Shown: positions 48,001 through 62,261, numbered from the stretch's first letter. The stretch: DNA of 64,000 nt from Trogon surrucura (GCA_020746105.1 CM036629.1:2797501-2861500), one strand, 5' to 3'. Program-made: numbers and translations. Notes: generated from the sequence alone by a model not told the origin.

Positions 48001-51000
48001 TAGGGCTGTTCTTTTATTTTTTTGTCATCATCTGCATGAGCTGGATTGCTCAGAAGGGATAAAAATGTAGCTGGAGAAGAAACCGAGTGTTTGCAGGCTC
48101 ATTTGTCCATTTGCAGGCATAGCACCCCTGTTTGCAGGGCTAGGATAGGAGGTGGAGGAAATGTTGGAAAAGAAAACTGGGAGTCGGCTCCAGAACATAT
48201 CCCCCCACTGGATGCAGGCTAAGAGTGCTCAGGGCGCCCATGCATCTTTGTCCTTTTGGGATTCTGAACATAAAAGTGAGGATAACTTTCTCCTTCTTGC
48301 TGCTGTTGTTAATGCCATTGGACTCCTTGCCCTTCCTTCTTCACCATTTTTTGGTGCAGGATGGGATGATGCATTAACCCTTGTGCTCCTTGCCCTGTCC
48401 TTGCAGAGTCAGTCATCCCCCTAAGGCAAAAGGGCATTTTACAGGGATAAACAATAAAAAAAGGGGAAAAAAAAAAGAGGTCAGAGATAAATCCAGGCCT
48501 CAGGGCGAGGGGTGTTTGCAAAATCGCTGGAAATCTCACAAGGCCAAGCTGCATCTCATGAGATTTCTGATACTTCCCACTTCTGTCTGGGCCAGAAATA
48601 CCGCAAGAACAACGCAGTGTCATCATTCTTGGCGTTGGCTTCGCTGTTCCCACCATCCCGGCAGGGATTCTTCTCCCAAACATCCTCTGGGCTATGGATC
48701 CACCAGCACCGGCTGCAGCTCCTGGGGCAGCGCTGCCAAACGGCGCCCGGCGTGGACAGCGTCCGGCTCTTCCTACTAAGACCCATGCGTCGAGAAGGCA
48801 GATATTTTTGGTCAAGAAATCAAATGACTCATCTGGGGACCCGAAGAGCTATTTCGGGACCGAGCGCGCGCCTGCCCGGTGCAGTCCCATGCCGGCGCTC
48901 ACTGGGGATCTCAAACTGACCCGCATGTGTGGGTGCAGAAGGGACATTGCACCCCCAGCCTCCTGGATCCCCCCAGATTACCAACCCCAGAGACAGCCCG
49001 TGGCCACGGATGTTGTGCAATCCTGCTGTACACGTTTTTGTTCGGTCCTTACCCTTTCCGCCCTCCGGCCGGGTTTGTTATACAGAGGAAGCTTGTTAGG
49101 AGCCTCCACAAACAGACAGGAAACCGAGTCTTTCACCGCGCGTACACATTGTCTGCCCGGGCTAATTTTGAAGAGAAAAAAAAGAGTTTATTTATTTCTT
49201 TTATTTATAAATCCTGAGCCTTACGCTTTGAAGACAAGCACACGCTCTTGTCGGGCTAGGAAGCGTGCCGGGGAGGGCAAGGGGAAGAGTAGGAAGAGCG
49301 GCCGTCGCGGCACGGAGCGGCCGTATGACGGGGTCACGGCGGGCTCGGGGGGATGTCTGTGGGGTAATGGCAGCAGGGAGGGTGCAAACGCCAGGGCTCG
49401 GGCTGGGTGGCTGCCTGGGAGCAGTCGTGGGATGGAGACTCCACCTTGGGCATCCCTTGGGTCAACGATGGTGAAGCCGACGCCGGGCTGCAGCCCACAT
49501 CACCCGGAGCATGCTGAAGTCCCCAGTGGCTCCATGTCCCCACAGAGGTTTGAGTGATGGGGAAGAGGCATCGGCGAGATGGGGTGGCCACTGCTCAGGT
49601 CTGTGCCTGGAGGCATCATCGCTGGCCTTGGCCACCACCTCTGGAGAAGCCACAGAGGTCCCTGCCAGCATCAGGGACCCATCCTGCGGGCTCCAAGTCT
49701 CCACCAGCCCCAGGGACTCTGGTGAGGCCTTCAGAGAAATCAGAGACTCCTTTGGAGACAGGGTTTTTTTTTTTAATTTATTTTCCGTGTACCGGTGGGT
49801 ATTTCCAGGGCAAGGTAGTGTGATAGGAGCAGGCAGATATTAGTCACCGCAGCAGACTTTAAAAAGTGAAAACATGAAGTCGAAAGCTACCAAACCTGCG
49901 GCAACTTCCCAAATCCCACCCGAAAAATAGCAAAACACACCTAAAAAGGCGCAAAAAAGTAAAAGTTCCAGCATCGCTTTTTTGGGGGGGTTGTTTTTTT
50001 TTTTTTCCTGTCCTTTTTTGGAGAAACATCATGCTTTATCCCAAGAAAGGAGAAGCGCTGGGGCCATCAGCTCTTCGGGGTCATGCATCTCTCACGGGTG
50101 CCCCTCGGGAGAGCAAAGATTGGGGGGGGGTGAGCCCCAGCACCCCGGGTTGCATCAGCGCTTGGGCAATGCAACAGCGATGCTGAGGTTTCTGTGGCAG
50201 AGCCGGGAGGTGCAGGATGAGACAGGCGGGTGGCACCAAAGAGGAGAAGCCTCCCCTTATCCTCACCCGTTGCCCCTTTGCAGGGATGGGTTTGGGCACG
50301 GGGCTTCTCTGTTGCTCCCCCTCCCACACAGCCACATCCAGCCAGCACCCAACAAGACACACCGGCCATAGCGGCTCTTTTCTTTATTTATCCCTCCCCG
50401 AACCCCAGAGGAGCCACTTCCACATTTCTCCCCTCCGGCCATGGCCAAAAAGCCTCTGGAGCCGTTTCTCCTCCTCCTGCCCGGCTGGTCTCGCTTGCAG
50501 ATGCTCAAACCACACGCGCCTTCACCCAGGCTGGCCCATCGCAGATGGACACGGCTAAAGAAACCTAAAAATACCTCCTGGCCGCAGGCGTCCTGTGAGG
50601 GTCTTGCAGCCGGAGCAGCTGGGGACCAAGAGGACGGGCTAAAAATAAGAGCGCGGCGCGAGTTTCAGAAGATCCCGAAACATAAGGTGAAACTCGGTTC
50701 GGGGTTAACGGAAGAGCTGAGTGTGTTGAAAGGCTTGTTTCTTCTCGGGGAGGCTCAGGAGGGAGGAATGCAGGAGCCTGGGAGCTCTTAGGTGTGTGAA
50801 GTCAGTAGGGCATCACCGCCACCTCCGCGCACCACCCGTGCTGGCTCCTTGGGGTCACAACTCAGGCAAAGGGCCACCTTCGTGCTGAAACTGTTTTATA
50901 CCCAGGAATTTTCTTTCAGGGATGAAAAACCAGGAGTTTGGCCCCCTCACGTCATGCAGACAGCCCAGCAAGCCCTGTAATTGCACGCATGCCTCACAGC

Positions 51001-54000
51001 ACCCTGCCCTGAGATGATGCTCAAGCCCTCCAGCCTTTTATAAGGATGGCAGCTGGGGTGGGGGGGAAATTTCTCTCTGTTTTTTCCAGCCGTGAACCAT
51101 GAGCTAGTGCCATGGAGGTGTGCGGTCCTGTGCAGGTCCCCCTGACCCACCATTGAGCTCAGGGGAGCTCATCGCGGCCCCGTTCCTGCCCCACCTTGCA
51201 CAACCTCGCCGGTCCTTCTGCTTCCTCGCGCTGGGTGAAATCAGAGCTGTTATTTCAAAGAGCAGCTTGTGATTTATCGCTGTAATCTCAACCACAAGTT
51301 GAGCTGGCAGTAGTTAGGGCAGCCACGAGGAATAAGAGAAGGGTTAGCTATTCATTTCTGCATCCTCTATGCTCTTGAGGTTTTTATTTCTTCAATGCAA
51401 GAGCAAGGAAATATGGGCTTCTGCTGAGTAAAGAGGAGAAAATGAAAAGGCAAAAAAAAAAAAAAATTGCCTGGGATTTGTGCTAAAGTAGCTCGTGTTG
51501 GGCCATTTCTTTGCATAGTGTTAAAAAGAAAAAAAACCCAAAAGGGCAGCTTTCTGAACTTTGAAAACCAAGGTCATTGCAGAAACTGGAGGGACCAACC
51601 CTTACTTAGCAAGGGTAACACCCTGGGAAGGAGAGCGAGGTTGTCCTGGAAGGTCAGCGAGCAGGACCGAGTGGGGTTTCTTCTCTCTTTCTCCCCTTTC
51701 CCCTTCTCCATAAGTCACTTTTAAAGCTCTCAGCATCCAGTCTGGAAAGAGCAGCTTTGCACCGACGTTAGCGAGACTTTAAATCAAATGGGCAACTGAA
51801 GGGCTGTGTTGGCCAAACGCTGATGTCTCCTTCCAGAAAGGGCTGAGGATGCCCAGCCTGGGCTGTCAGAGATGCAGAAAACTCCCAAACATTGACTGTC
51901 TTGTGAAGTAATGGCATTTGCATCTTCATTATCTGATTTTTTTCTTATTGCGCTCTTTATTTATACACGATTCTACAGTTTATTTAAGGCTTTGAATTCT
52001 AATTTCCTCAGTTCGGCTTTGCTGTGAAGGGACCTGGAAGCATAATTTTTGCTAAATATCAGTGAAATGCTCCTTAGCTTGTGGAATTTCAGACCCTGGA
52101 GATCCAATAAACCCCCTGAATTCCCCAAATTTCCCAACACTGGAGCCTGGCAGAGCCTTTTGCACCCAGTACTCTGAGCTCCTGATGTGCTTAGATGAAG
52201 TCCATCATTTATTTCCTTTTTTTCCTTGTCTTAACAGAAGAAAAGGCTGGTTTCCAGGCTTGCTGCAGACTGTGGAGGAGTCAGACAGCATTTTAACCCA
52301 GTCTGAGGAAATGATAAAGCATTAACTCCCCTGAAAGGTACTGGAATAGTTTTCGATAAATACAATCTTTGCAACTTCACAAGAGCCCTGCGGTTATTTT
52401 CCAAGGAAGAAAAAAAAAAAGAAAGGGTCGTTCTTTCTCGGTTTTCTGGTTTGCTAATTTACTTTGACATTTATTAGCAATTATTTATTTCCTTCCCCAT
52501 TGGCTGTTTATGGTGCAATTTTTCAACAAAATAGGCATTACTCAATAATAACCTCTTCAAAAAAAAAAAGAGGACAATTAGGAAATGTGAAGAAGTGCAT
52601 TGCAGGGATGGCTTACAGAGACCGTGGGCCTTTCCCCACGTACAAAATTTCGTTTTCTGGCTCAGATGGAGCCAAAGATGCTGCTCTGGGCAGCAAAACC
52701 TGGCTGGGCTCTGAGATCAGAGCATCTCAGCTTTCACCCTATCCTTTCTGCAAAAGACTCGGGCTCATCCTTGCTTTTTTGCAGCCTTTGCAAGGAGCAA
52801 TAAGGTGAGAACCACGTATTTAGGAAGACCTGCTTTTGCTGTCTCCTGGGTAATAATGTTCTTTCCCCCCTTTGGGTTTTGGCGATGAGGAAGATCCGCA
52901 AAGAAAAACAGGATTCTTGTTCCTTAATGAAAACACTCTGCGCCGAAAGACTCCCACGGGTTCCCATAAAGCCACAAGACAGTGTAAAATGGAGAAAAAA
53001 AATAAATTAAAAAATAGCTTGTCCTTTTGGTGCAGCATCTCAGGAGCGTTTCCTCATTCCCCCTCCCTCCATGGGGAGAGCTCTGTGCCGGCCGGCTGCC
53101 CTGCAAAATCCCCCCTGAGCAGCAGCTTTCCCAAGAAAGGGCTTCATTGTGGCTTCTTGTGTGCAAGAAGCCACAGCGGGTGAAAGAAAAAGCTTCTAAT
53201 TGAAACAACGGAGCTTGCAAGAAAATAAATCCCTTTTCTAGCTACGCTTGCACGCAGAGTTTTGCATGGAGCATCCTTCCCAATGGATGCTGATGTTGGG
53301 CACTGGTGGGGAGCTTTGGGTACGATGTTGGCCCTTCTCTCATCCCACCCAGCTGGGGATTAATCGCACAAACCATCCCAGAAATCAGCAGGGCTGGGTG
53401 ATGGCAGGAAACACGGTAGAGAGGGGTGAGAGAACAGCGAGCGCTGCTCGAAGGCGGGGGACAGCCCAGTCCTGGTTCTGCTTGGCTGGAGCTGTCACCT
53501 AAAATAATCAGCTTCGCCGCAGTACTTTTGCTGGTTAGGGAAACTTAATTTTCATTTTCCGATCGGTTTCCCGGCCGGGACATGGGCGAGGGCTGGTTCA
53601 GCGGGCAGGAGGTGGTGAGAATGGTGGGGTTCTTGGCTGCCGAGCGCCCGGGTTTTGCTTTGCCGTGTTTTTTGCGCCTCTCCCGCGTGACGAACTCGTT
53701 AAATCACCCGCGCTTTAGATATATACGGTACGTACAAACATAGAGGCAATAAACACAAACCTTCTGCAGACACCGAGCGCTCCTGGAGACAAGATTAAGC
53801 TCAACAATAAGAAATCCAGCAGAATTTCATCTATTTATAGGCGCCGTTAAGGCATGTGGACAACCCACCGCGCGTTTCTTTACGCCTGCCATGAATCGCG
53901 CGTTCCCTGGTGCCGCGCGCTTACCCAGCCAAGCCGCTCCCTCCGCTTCTATTCAATATCTCCTCCACATATCAAGGGCCTGAGAACATTTCTCTTTGTG

Positions 54001-55154
54001 GATCCTTTTAAATTCCACACCCCAAACACCCTTCTGGATCAAAGTGTGAATGTTTGTCCCCAGGATCCTATAGGGAGCCTGGGAATTATTTTACTGCCAC
54101 AAATTTTTCTCATGTCTTATCGAAATTCAAATATCCTAATGCCAACGTTACTAAAAAAGCGAAGATGAAAGTGGCTTGTTCAGTGTGTGGATTTCTTTTT
54201 AGCTGCTTATTCTTGGTAGGTGCCGTTGAAAAAACAAGCTTTTCTGATTGTAATAAATATAACAGAACAGCCTGCGATAAGAAAATACGACTTCTAAGCA
54301 AGCAAAAGCAAATTCTGAAATTAAGAGTCTCAAATCCTTCTGGAAAATGTGCAACGAGGATCATGGGGGAAAATACCTCGCTAGAAATAACAACCGCAGC
54401 CTGGAAAGTGAACAGTGGAAATATTCTTACGTACGCACAGGAAGAATCTGCAGCCATTGAAAACCATTACAGTCAGCATTAATTAGGGCTGATTGACTGA
54501 AAACAGAGTCCGGCATGAGCTCGGCTCTGCTCGCAGGGCTGCTCAGAGCCTGTACTGAGTCACTGTGAAAACCACATGCTAAGTTGTAAGAGGGGAAAAA
54601 CATGAAACAAACAAATATATATATATATATATGAGCAGGTGGGATTTCTCCATGGCCCTGAGCGATGGAGGAGCCTGGTGTTGGGCATCAGCCTCGATTA
54701 ACGGGGACGGTGCCTCGTGCTCCTCATCCAAGTTTTGCAACCCAGGAGAGCGATGGTGGATGCTCTCCAGGGTGGGAACGAGTGTCCCTGCCAGGGATGT
54801 GAAGACAGGAACACAGAAGGAGAAGCTTCACTCCCTGTGGAGCCCAGGTCCTCAAAAGGTGGAAAACAGGAAATCTGGAAGCCCTCCTCCTCCATCCCCT
54901 TGCAGGCAGAACTCCCATGGCTGGATCCAGCCTTGCCGGCGGTGCACGAGTGACAGCTCCTCTCCCCACAGTAAGTTTTAGGGCTGTAAAAAAACACTTC
55001 TCCAAAATAATCGCTGCTCTTTCACCGTTGGGAGGGCTGCAGAAAATAGACAGGTGCACCGTGTGTTGGGGAATGTGGAGAAAGGGGAGCTGAAGCCTGG
55101 TGAAGGAGGCTCTGGCCTACCTGGGGTGCAGCCCCGCTTGGCTTTCAGAGCCTG
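48001..55154. other. Intergenic, IRF8 downstream desert (second part)
   Basis: No gene recognised. An AP-1-type TGACTCA next to an E-box (about 48827-48837) and an octamer/GATA pair (51916-51934) are single motifs without further support. An AT repeat lies at 54615-54632. A 142-aa frame at 54054-54482 is discussed as a weak candidate. Confidence 0.5.
54615..54632. repeat. (AT)n microsatellite
   Basis: Nine AT units in intergenic DNA. Confidence 0.9.
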
Positions 55155-55208
55155 GTTTTTAATGGTTGGACTTGATGATCTTAAAGGTCTTTTCCAACCT
55201 AAAAGATG
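55155..55208 (+). mobile_element. CR1 3'-end scrap
   Basis: 'aatggttggacttgatgatc' and 'ttaaaggtcttttccaacct' are the hallmark last bases of an avian CR1 3' end, sense orientation. The terminal octamer repeats are decayed. Confidence 0.8.
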
Positions 55209-55823
55209 ATTTTGGAGGATGGGAAGTCTCGAAGGGTCAGTACAACTCTCACTCCACAAGAGTGCTCATCCCCAAGACTCATCCTGCTGCCTCTTGCTCT
55301 GATCCCCAAAACTTATGTTTTCATGACTCTTCCATGAGTTGTTTTTTTTTTTTCTTTCTGTCATAAATTCACACAGCTTTAATGACCTTCCTGAAGAAAT
55401 AAGTGCATGATCCTGTTGTCTGCTGCCTTCTGCAACAACCAAAGCTCAGCTGGAGCAAGAGCATCTCCAACATTGGCTCCTCTGGCTCGATTTGAGGCTG
55501 GGAGATGAAAAAAACAAGCCCCCACCACCTCTCCCTGCAGTCTTTTTTGCATGGCCCATGGCTGATCTGGCTCTCTCCCTCCTTCCCGCCCACCTCGATC
55601 CCCTTCCCCACGTGCTCCAGCTATAAAGGTAACGGCACGGTCAGACTCTCGCTATCGGTCACCATCCTCTTTCTTATGTAAGAACAAACGAGAGCTGGTT
55701 GCTCTTTTGACTCACGGGCTGCAACCTCCATGCAGGGTTTGCAGCAGGAACTGTCCTGTGAATCGATACAGTTAATTCAGAAACTAGTCACTGGCATGAA
55801 TAATTTAGAATAATCTCTGGAGC

Positions 55824-55862
55824 AGACTTGGGGCACAGACTCGGGACACAGACTCGGGGCTG
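55824..55862. repeat. 13-bp tandem repeat, 3 copies
   Basis: AGACTTGGGGCAC, AGACTCGGGACAC and AGACTCGGGGCTG follow each other without gaps. Confidence 0.9.
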
Positions 55863-58800
55863 TTCTCTGCAGAGGGGCTTTCATTGCACTGCCAAGTGGA
55901 TGCTCCCTACTTTGTATTTTTCCTTTGGAAGAAAGATTTTTATGCTAAAATCCCCCCCTTACTCTGGATTTTAAAGCTCCTTATGCCAGCCTGGCTCTGG
56001 GTACGTTCCTGGGAGCAAAGAAGAGGAGACATGGGTGCCATCCCTTTTGCCCCAATCTTGGTGTTTCCCTGCAGAGCTACGTGGCCACCTTGAAACCCCT
56101 GGGACCAAGAGTGGACAACTTTGACCAGATGACCACAAACAGGTCCAGGCATGTGCTACAGCTCTCTTTCCTAGCTGAGCCGGCGAGAAAACCTGGTCCT
56201 ACGTATAAATGATGATTTATTGCACCCAAACGACAGAGAGTTGGCATTCAGGTGCAGCAGACAAAAGCTGCAGGAGACCCAGCAGGTGGGTGGGAAAGCT
56301 TTGCCTTTATACACGACCCTACCCTTCATGGCAGGGGATGTCTCCTAGAGAGAAGATCCCTTTTCTCTGCCTGTGCACAACTTTTTGGGGTGCCGGAGCC
56401 CAAGTCGCTCCCTGGCACAGCTGCCAAGGTAGCTCATAGAGGAACAGAGAGCGCTTCGTATTTAGGAAGTTAAACGGGGACCGAGTTCCCTAAAGGGATG
56501 GACTGAGAGTGAGAAGGATGGCAAACAGACAAAAGCATCCAGCTGCTGGAGGGACTTAAAGGGGGACCCCTGTCGCCCCTGTCCCCCAGGTTGGGAGGTG
56601 CACCCGAAGCTCCCGGTGCCTGGTTTTGCTGTGTCCAGGTCACACTGAGCCACATGATCTGCGGGGTCGGAGCAGAGACAACAACAGGAACAATCTGTGG
56701 GAGAGGAACTTAGGATGAGCCCAACTTCTCTAAAAGTATAAAAAGAGCCTGGGGAGGAGGGGGATGCAAAAAAAAAAAAAAAAAAAGGCTTTGACTTGCA
56801 CGTCCTCTCCTCCCACCGCTGCTGCCGCCTCGCAGCCCTGACGGTTGGAAGCTGGCGCTGTCCCGGCGTTGTGCAATAAATTTTTTCAGTGCCTTCGGCA
56901 TTGGCTCGCCCTGCCACTCGCCTGCCCTCGCAGGAAAAGAAACGCAACGCCAGCGATGGGTGAAGGTCCTTTGCAAGACGGCAAACGGCTCCTCTCAGCC
57001 TCTGTCCTGCTCGGCGGTTTCACCCAGGTGATGCTCCTGTGAAAGGAGTGAGGGAGCCTGTGAAAAACCTGCACCAAACCCCATTGAAGAGCATCAGGGA
57101 AGGGAATTAAACATCTCTTTCAACTTAAATGATTTTATGAATTGTAAGGAGTGTCTCCACTTTCTAGCAAAGGATGCTCGTGCAGCTCAAAAGAGGAGCT
57201 GGGCCAATTAATTCAAAGTCAAAGAGATTTTCAGCATCTTTCTGCATAGTCACTCACTCAACACAGCTACACCAAGGGGCATGGCAGTTTTGGGGGTCCT
57301 ATTCCCATCAATTTCTTCTTCTTTCCTGGATTTATTGGCATTTCCACTTGCTGACCCAAGCCAGCTGGGGGGAGGACATGTCACTGGAGCACCACAGCTT
57401 TTGCAACAGGTCTCTGCTTGTGCCCTGAAATAAGGCATTCAGACAAGGACATTTTAAAGCCTATTTTTGGCTTGGGGAAACACTAGCTCTGTCTGAAACC
57501 TTCCAAACGACAGAAAAAGACCCGCTGGAAATGAAGGCAAACCTTGTCTGGTGGCTTTTCTCTTGACCAACCTACAGAAAGGCACATCTTGCGCACAAGC
57601 TTATCTCCAAGCCAGACCCGGTGGCATCCTCCAGGAGATGGCTCAGATGCTGTGACTGCCATCGAGGCACATCTAGAGATGCTTATGTTCCTTTTCACAG
57701 TTTGTGAGCTTGGAAAAAATGTCATCCCACAGAGAAAAACTTGCTTCAATCGTATCCTTTGGCCACTGCACCTGCAAGGCTGTGACAGACACCAGGCAGC
57801 CGTGTGACATTTTCTCCCAGTCTAGAGGAAAACGTTTTGCTGATTGGAGGGAGGAGAAATGATAGAGAGGAAAAATCGGTCTCAGATTCTAGGTTTTTCT
57901 GGCCGCTAGAAAATTGGTCTTTATTATTAAGGCAAACTGATGCGACCAGCGGGGAGGAAAAGTTAAAACATGATGAGATTTAAAACTGTCACCCACGGCC
58001 ACTTGCAAGGCAGCTGTGCCTTAAGTGTTTCACCATTTTTTCTAGAGTCATTTAAATAAACCAGGAGCTGAGATTCCAGGAATTTTGGTGTTTTTTTGTT
58101 TGTTTGTCTTTTTTTTAAACTTATAGGAAAGGAGGAAGAAACAGATGGGGACGCTGCTTCTGAACTAAAAATACTGTTTAGAGAAGGACATCTGCAGCAC
58201 AGCTCTGAATGTCAAGGTCCTCCTGTTCTCTGTCAAATGTCACCTCCTGACATTGGGAGAGGTAGGAAGACTGGAAAAGAAAGTGAAAGTCCGCAGCCAT
58301 CCCCTTCTTCCCTTGGAAATACTTGTTCACCTGGAGGGGCTGCAATGAAATGGGAAGAAAATCTCACTTTCAGCCTGCGGTGCAGGGACGGGGACACCCC
58401 CAAGCTGTCCTTCCCAGTTTGGGGTCCCCATGTGGTGGAGCTGCACTGGTGCCAGCTGCTGGAGGCTTCCTGGGGACGTGGGTGTTGCCGAGAAGTCTTG
58501 ACAAGTCATTCATAAAACTTCTGGGAGAGTATTTGTGAAAGCCAAGCACGTTCGGTTCCCCAGCTCCCGCCCCCAGCACTGAATAAGTGACCTTTGTCTT
58601 GTCTTTCGTTTTCACTTTCGAGCTCTTGCCTTCCAGAGGTCAAGTGGTTAAAAAAGGCTGGCACAATTAAAAGGGCAGGATTAATCCTCCCAGTTATTTT
58701 ATCTTGCTGGCCACCATGTCCTCTTGCTTTTGCCAGGCTCAGTAATTATGCAAAAAATCAAAATGTTCCAAAATGCCACAAATCAGGCCCCAGAGAACCC

Positions 58801-61800
58801 AGGAAAGCACAGTATTTGCAAAAAAAAACCAAACCCTTCGGCCTCCTCGTCTCTCCATTCGGAGACTCTTTGCAGTTCTTGTTTTTCAAAAAAAGGAAGA
58901 ACGATTCTGATGTAACGGGAGGACTCCGGGAGCTGGAGATTTACGGGGAGGTGGGGGGAAATAATAAGTATTGTTCAATTCGTCATAAAGTGGTGAGAAA
59001 CCACCTGTGCTTCCCTCTGGTCTTGTTAAACCAGCTCTGCAATAAAGTTTTGCTTTTTGAATATGGTTTATAAGATTATAGCCATCCGGGCCAAGCAGCG
59101 TGCAAGCCAGGCCATAAACTTCCATCAGCTATAGCGTGTTGATGTTCTTTAACCTCTGATTATTTAACCCCCCATAGTAGGATGTGGGAGCTCTTATCTG
59201 GACTCGGTGGGAACATCACCCACCGTGTGCCGAGAGCAGCAAACCCCCAGACTGGAGTTAAACATTAATGAGCTGTCAGGTCGCTGGGTTACCAGAAAGC
59301 TGTCGAGCTAAGGTCATCCTCAGGGATGAAAGCGAAGGCTTATTTCAAATATCTCCAGGATATTGTGAGTCAAAGCTCGGAGGGCAGACTCGCGTGAGTG
59401 TCACCCATCCCTAGCGTGGCTGAGGTCTCTCTTGGCCAACATCAAGGCTTCCTCACACTTCTTCCTTCGGGCTTGTGGTCCAGCAGCGGCTTCCCTCCGT
59501 ATGTTTAAAGGGAAAAAAAAGCAAAAGAGGCGGAGGGAAGGCTCCATTTCTGAAAGCCCTTTTATCGCTGTTAATGGGACGGTACGTGGCATTCTTGTCC
59601 TTCACGTGAACCTCTTCAGGTGGTGGCTTCAGCTGAAGGGATGTGTGGCAGCGAGCTCCCCCGTCTAATTACTTCTGCCAAGCGAAAGCGCTGCCCTTTG
59701 CGGGGGGTTAATTTCCCGTGTATTCCTTTCACCTAATGGCTCCTTGTGCTTGGAGTACAAGCCGTGAAAACAGCTCTTAATCTACCTCCTGCCTCCCACC
59801 AATTATTTAATACCTGGGTTTTATTCCTTCTCGTTTGTCTTTCGAACTACCCTAATTTTTCCAGTTTCTCTCATCAGCGTTTTCCCAAGCTCTTTATTGT
59901 TTTCTGATTGCTGTAATTCTGCAATATCTCTTGGCGCTAAAACACGGCTCCCCAGAGGAAGAGGCTCATGAATTTATACAGCGACATTACGGAGGCTTTT
60001 CAGATGAGTCTCGGGGCTGATTCAGATGCCCAGAAATGCTCCTTCTGTTCCTACCTCTCCCGTCGCTGCATCTAATTTAATGAGAAGAAATTAGAAAGTA
60101 GAAATTGCACAAGCGGTTTGCTCTGGACTCTTGGTATAAAAAGTCATGAAAGTCTGGGCCAAGGTTTTTGGAGAGTAAATGCTTCGTCTCCTCCATCTTT
60201 CCCCTCTCTCCACGCCTCTGACTCAGCAGGGCATTTCTCTCTTCGTTTGTCAAGACAAGAGTTTCAGCCTGGGAGGAAATTTTCCCCACGGTATTAATTT
60301 CTTCATCTTCTTGCAACTGAAGCGCATTTGAGAATTTGCTCCTGAAACTTCCCGTGTTCTAATTTTACGTGATGGGGCTCTCAGAAGCAGTGCACAAGAG
60401 AAGCGAGATCTCCTCCGTGGCTTTGGGGTGACTGCGCCGCCCTAGAAGGGACGATGAAACTCAGAGACTGCTCCCCTGCTCATAAATACCAGATTTCCTC
60501 CCTTGGCCCCAGGGATTTTACGTGACAAAACCTGGGCCCAACATCCATTAAATCCTCTTCAAGCGCTGCTGCCTCTTTTTTTCCTTGCTTGGCAGAGGAA
60601 TCTGCCTGCTAACCAAATGCTTGAATGTGCACGTGTCAGGAGAGGAGTCTTAAATACAATCAGTATGAGGAAATGCATTGGGGTGCTGGGAATAAACATG
60701 TTCTGTAGGAGCTTATTTATCTTATAGGGCTGCCCCAGACTAAGGATCGGGTGAGACGGGAGCCAAACGTTGCTCGAAATTTGCTTCAAGCAACCTTTTT
60801 TTTCCTCTTCCAGTAACTTGTTTCTCTTTCCGACTGAGAGTGGAATTAAAAGAGGCACAGATGACGACGAGCGATTCTGCTTGTGAAATACTCTGCATTT
60901 TTTGAAAGGCAAGAGCACACAGCTGTACGGTAAGTACCGGTGGGTGGATGGAGATGTAGACACCCATGTCAGGATCTGGTGGAGATGCACTGATCAGAGA
61001 TCTGGGTTTGGGTCCCCGCTTCTTCACGGCTGCTTCTGCTAGCTCATCCTGCTTGAAGAGACCCCATGACTGCAAATCCTGTCACTGGTGAGAACAAACG
61101 CTAGTGCTTCCTAAAGGTGTTCCCAGGAAGGATGTCCAAGGTCAAAGCGGGAAAGTGGTTTTCTTTATTTCTTGTTAGTTATCTGCCTTTTCTGCCTCCT
61201 CTTGAGTGCAGGAAAAGATGAGCAAAGACTAAAGTGTAATTACTTCGTTGAGAACCAGGAGAGGCTCAGAAGAAACGTGTAAAGATCCAAACACCATGGG
61301 TTCTGGGAAGGTTGGGGTTGGCAGCTGCTGGTGGGTGGGGGTTGACCTCTCTTGCGTGTCAGCAATGACCTGCAACATGAACTTGCAAACAAACCTCAGT
61401 TCAGGGTTCAATTGTGAATTGATTGATGTGGGTTTGAGGTGGTGTAATTCCAAGGACTTTGAGGCTGAGGTCTGTAAATGTCATCTATCATCCACACAGA
61501 GAAATCAGTGTCTATCTGCTCCCGTGATTACGGGTGGGAGGAGGAAGACCTTTCCTCATTTGGCCTGAGGTCTCTCTTTTAGCATTTTTCTCCCATGTCG
61601 GTTGAACAACACAAGTAACTTGGGTCCAACCAAGGCCAAGCCTTGGAAGTCTTTCCAGGACCACAACCAGTATCAGTCCTGGTGACCAGTACTGAGCCCA
61701 AATTAGTTGATTTTCATTAGAAGAGATGCTTAGGGTGTCTGATAGCGCATCCACCGATGCTCTCCATGTCTCATCATCTCACATGCTTGCTGGGGCTTTA

Positions 61801-62261
61801 TGTTTTTGAGCCCACAAGCATCACCACTTTCTTCCCGATCAGTTTTGGCCCTTTTCTGGCCCTGCGGTGTGGTCGACAGGAGCAGCTCATGGGACAACCT
61901 GTCATGTGGAACCAACCGACCGCATCTCGTGTGGTCCATTTTCACCTTTTTTTTTTTTCCCCTCAGAGAGGCCAGATTGTGACCATAAAAGGGAAGAACG
62001 GAATATCGGGTGAGAAGCCCTGCCCTGATTGGTTGAGCTCCGATTCGTGACGGTTTCGGGGGAAATAACCAGATCGGAGTAATTTTTGGGCCGAGAATAA
62101 AAACAATGCAACAAAACCGTGTGGTTCACCATTGAAACCAAGGCAGGACTTTCGGTGTTGATGCCTCCTGTTGTTCTTGGTTCCACCTGCGTGAAACTGC
62201 AGCACGGCCCTCACTTCCACGTGGGCACAGTGGCTCAGCCGCACAGAGCTCCTGGTTCCCG
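55863..62261. other. Intergenic, IRF8 downstream desert (third part)
   Basis: No gene recognised. Includes an A run at 56767-56786. The part from about 58700 to 60100 is AT-rich, non-repetitive and full of TAAT/ATTA cores, which suggests non-coding regulatory DNA rather than genes. Confidence 0.5.

Noticed and set aside
48824..48842. AP-1 site TGACTCA as part of an AP-1/IRF composite element
   Set aside because: The nearby GAAA is not at the spacing or orientation of known composite elements, and a single 7-mer is expected by chance in 64 kb.
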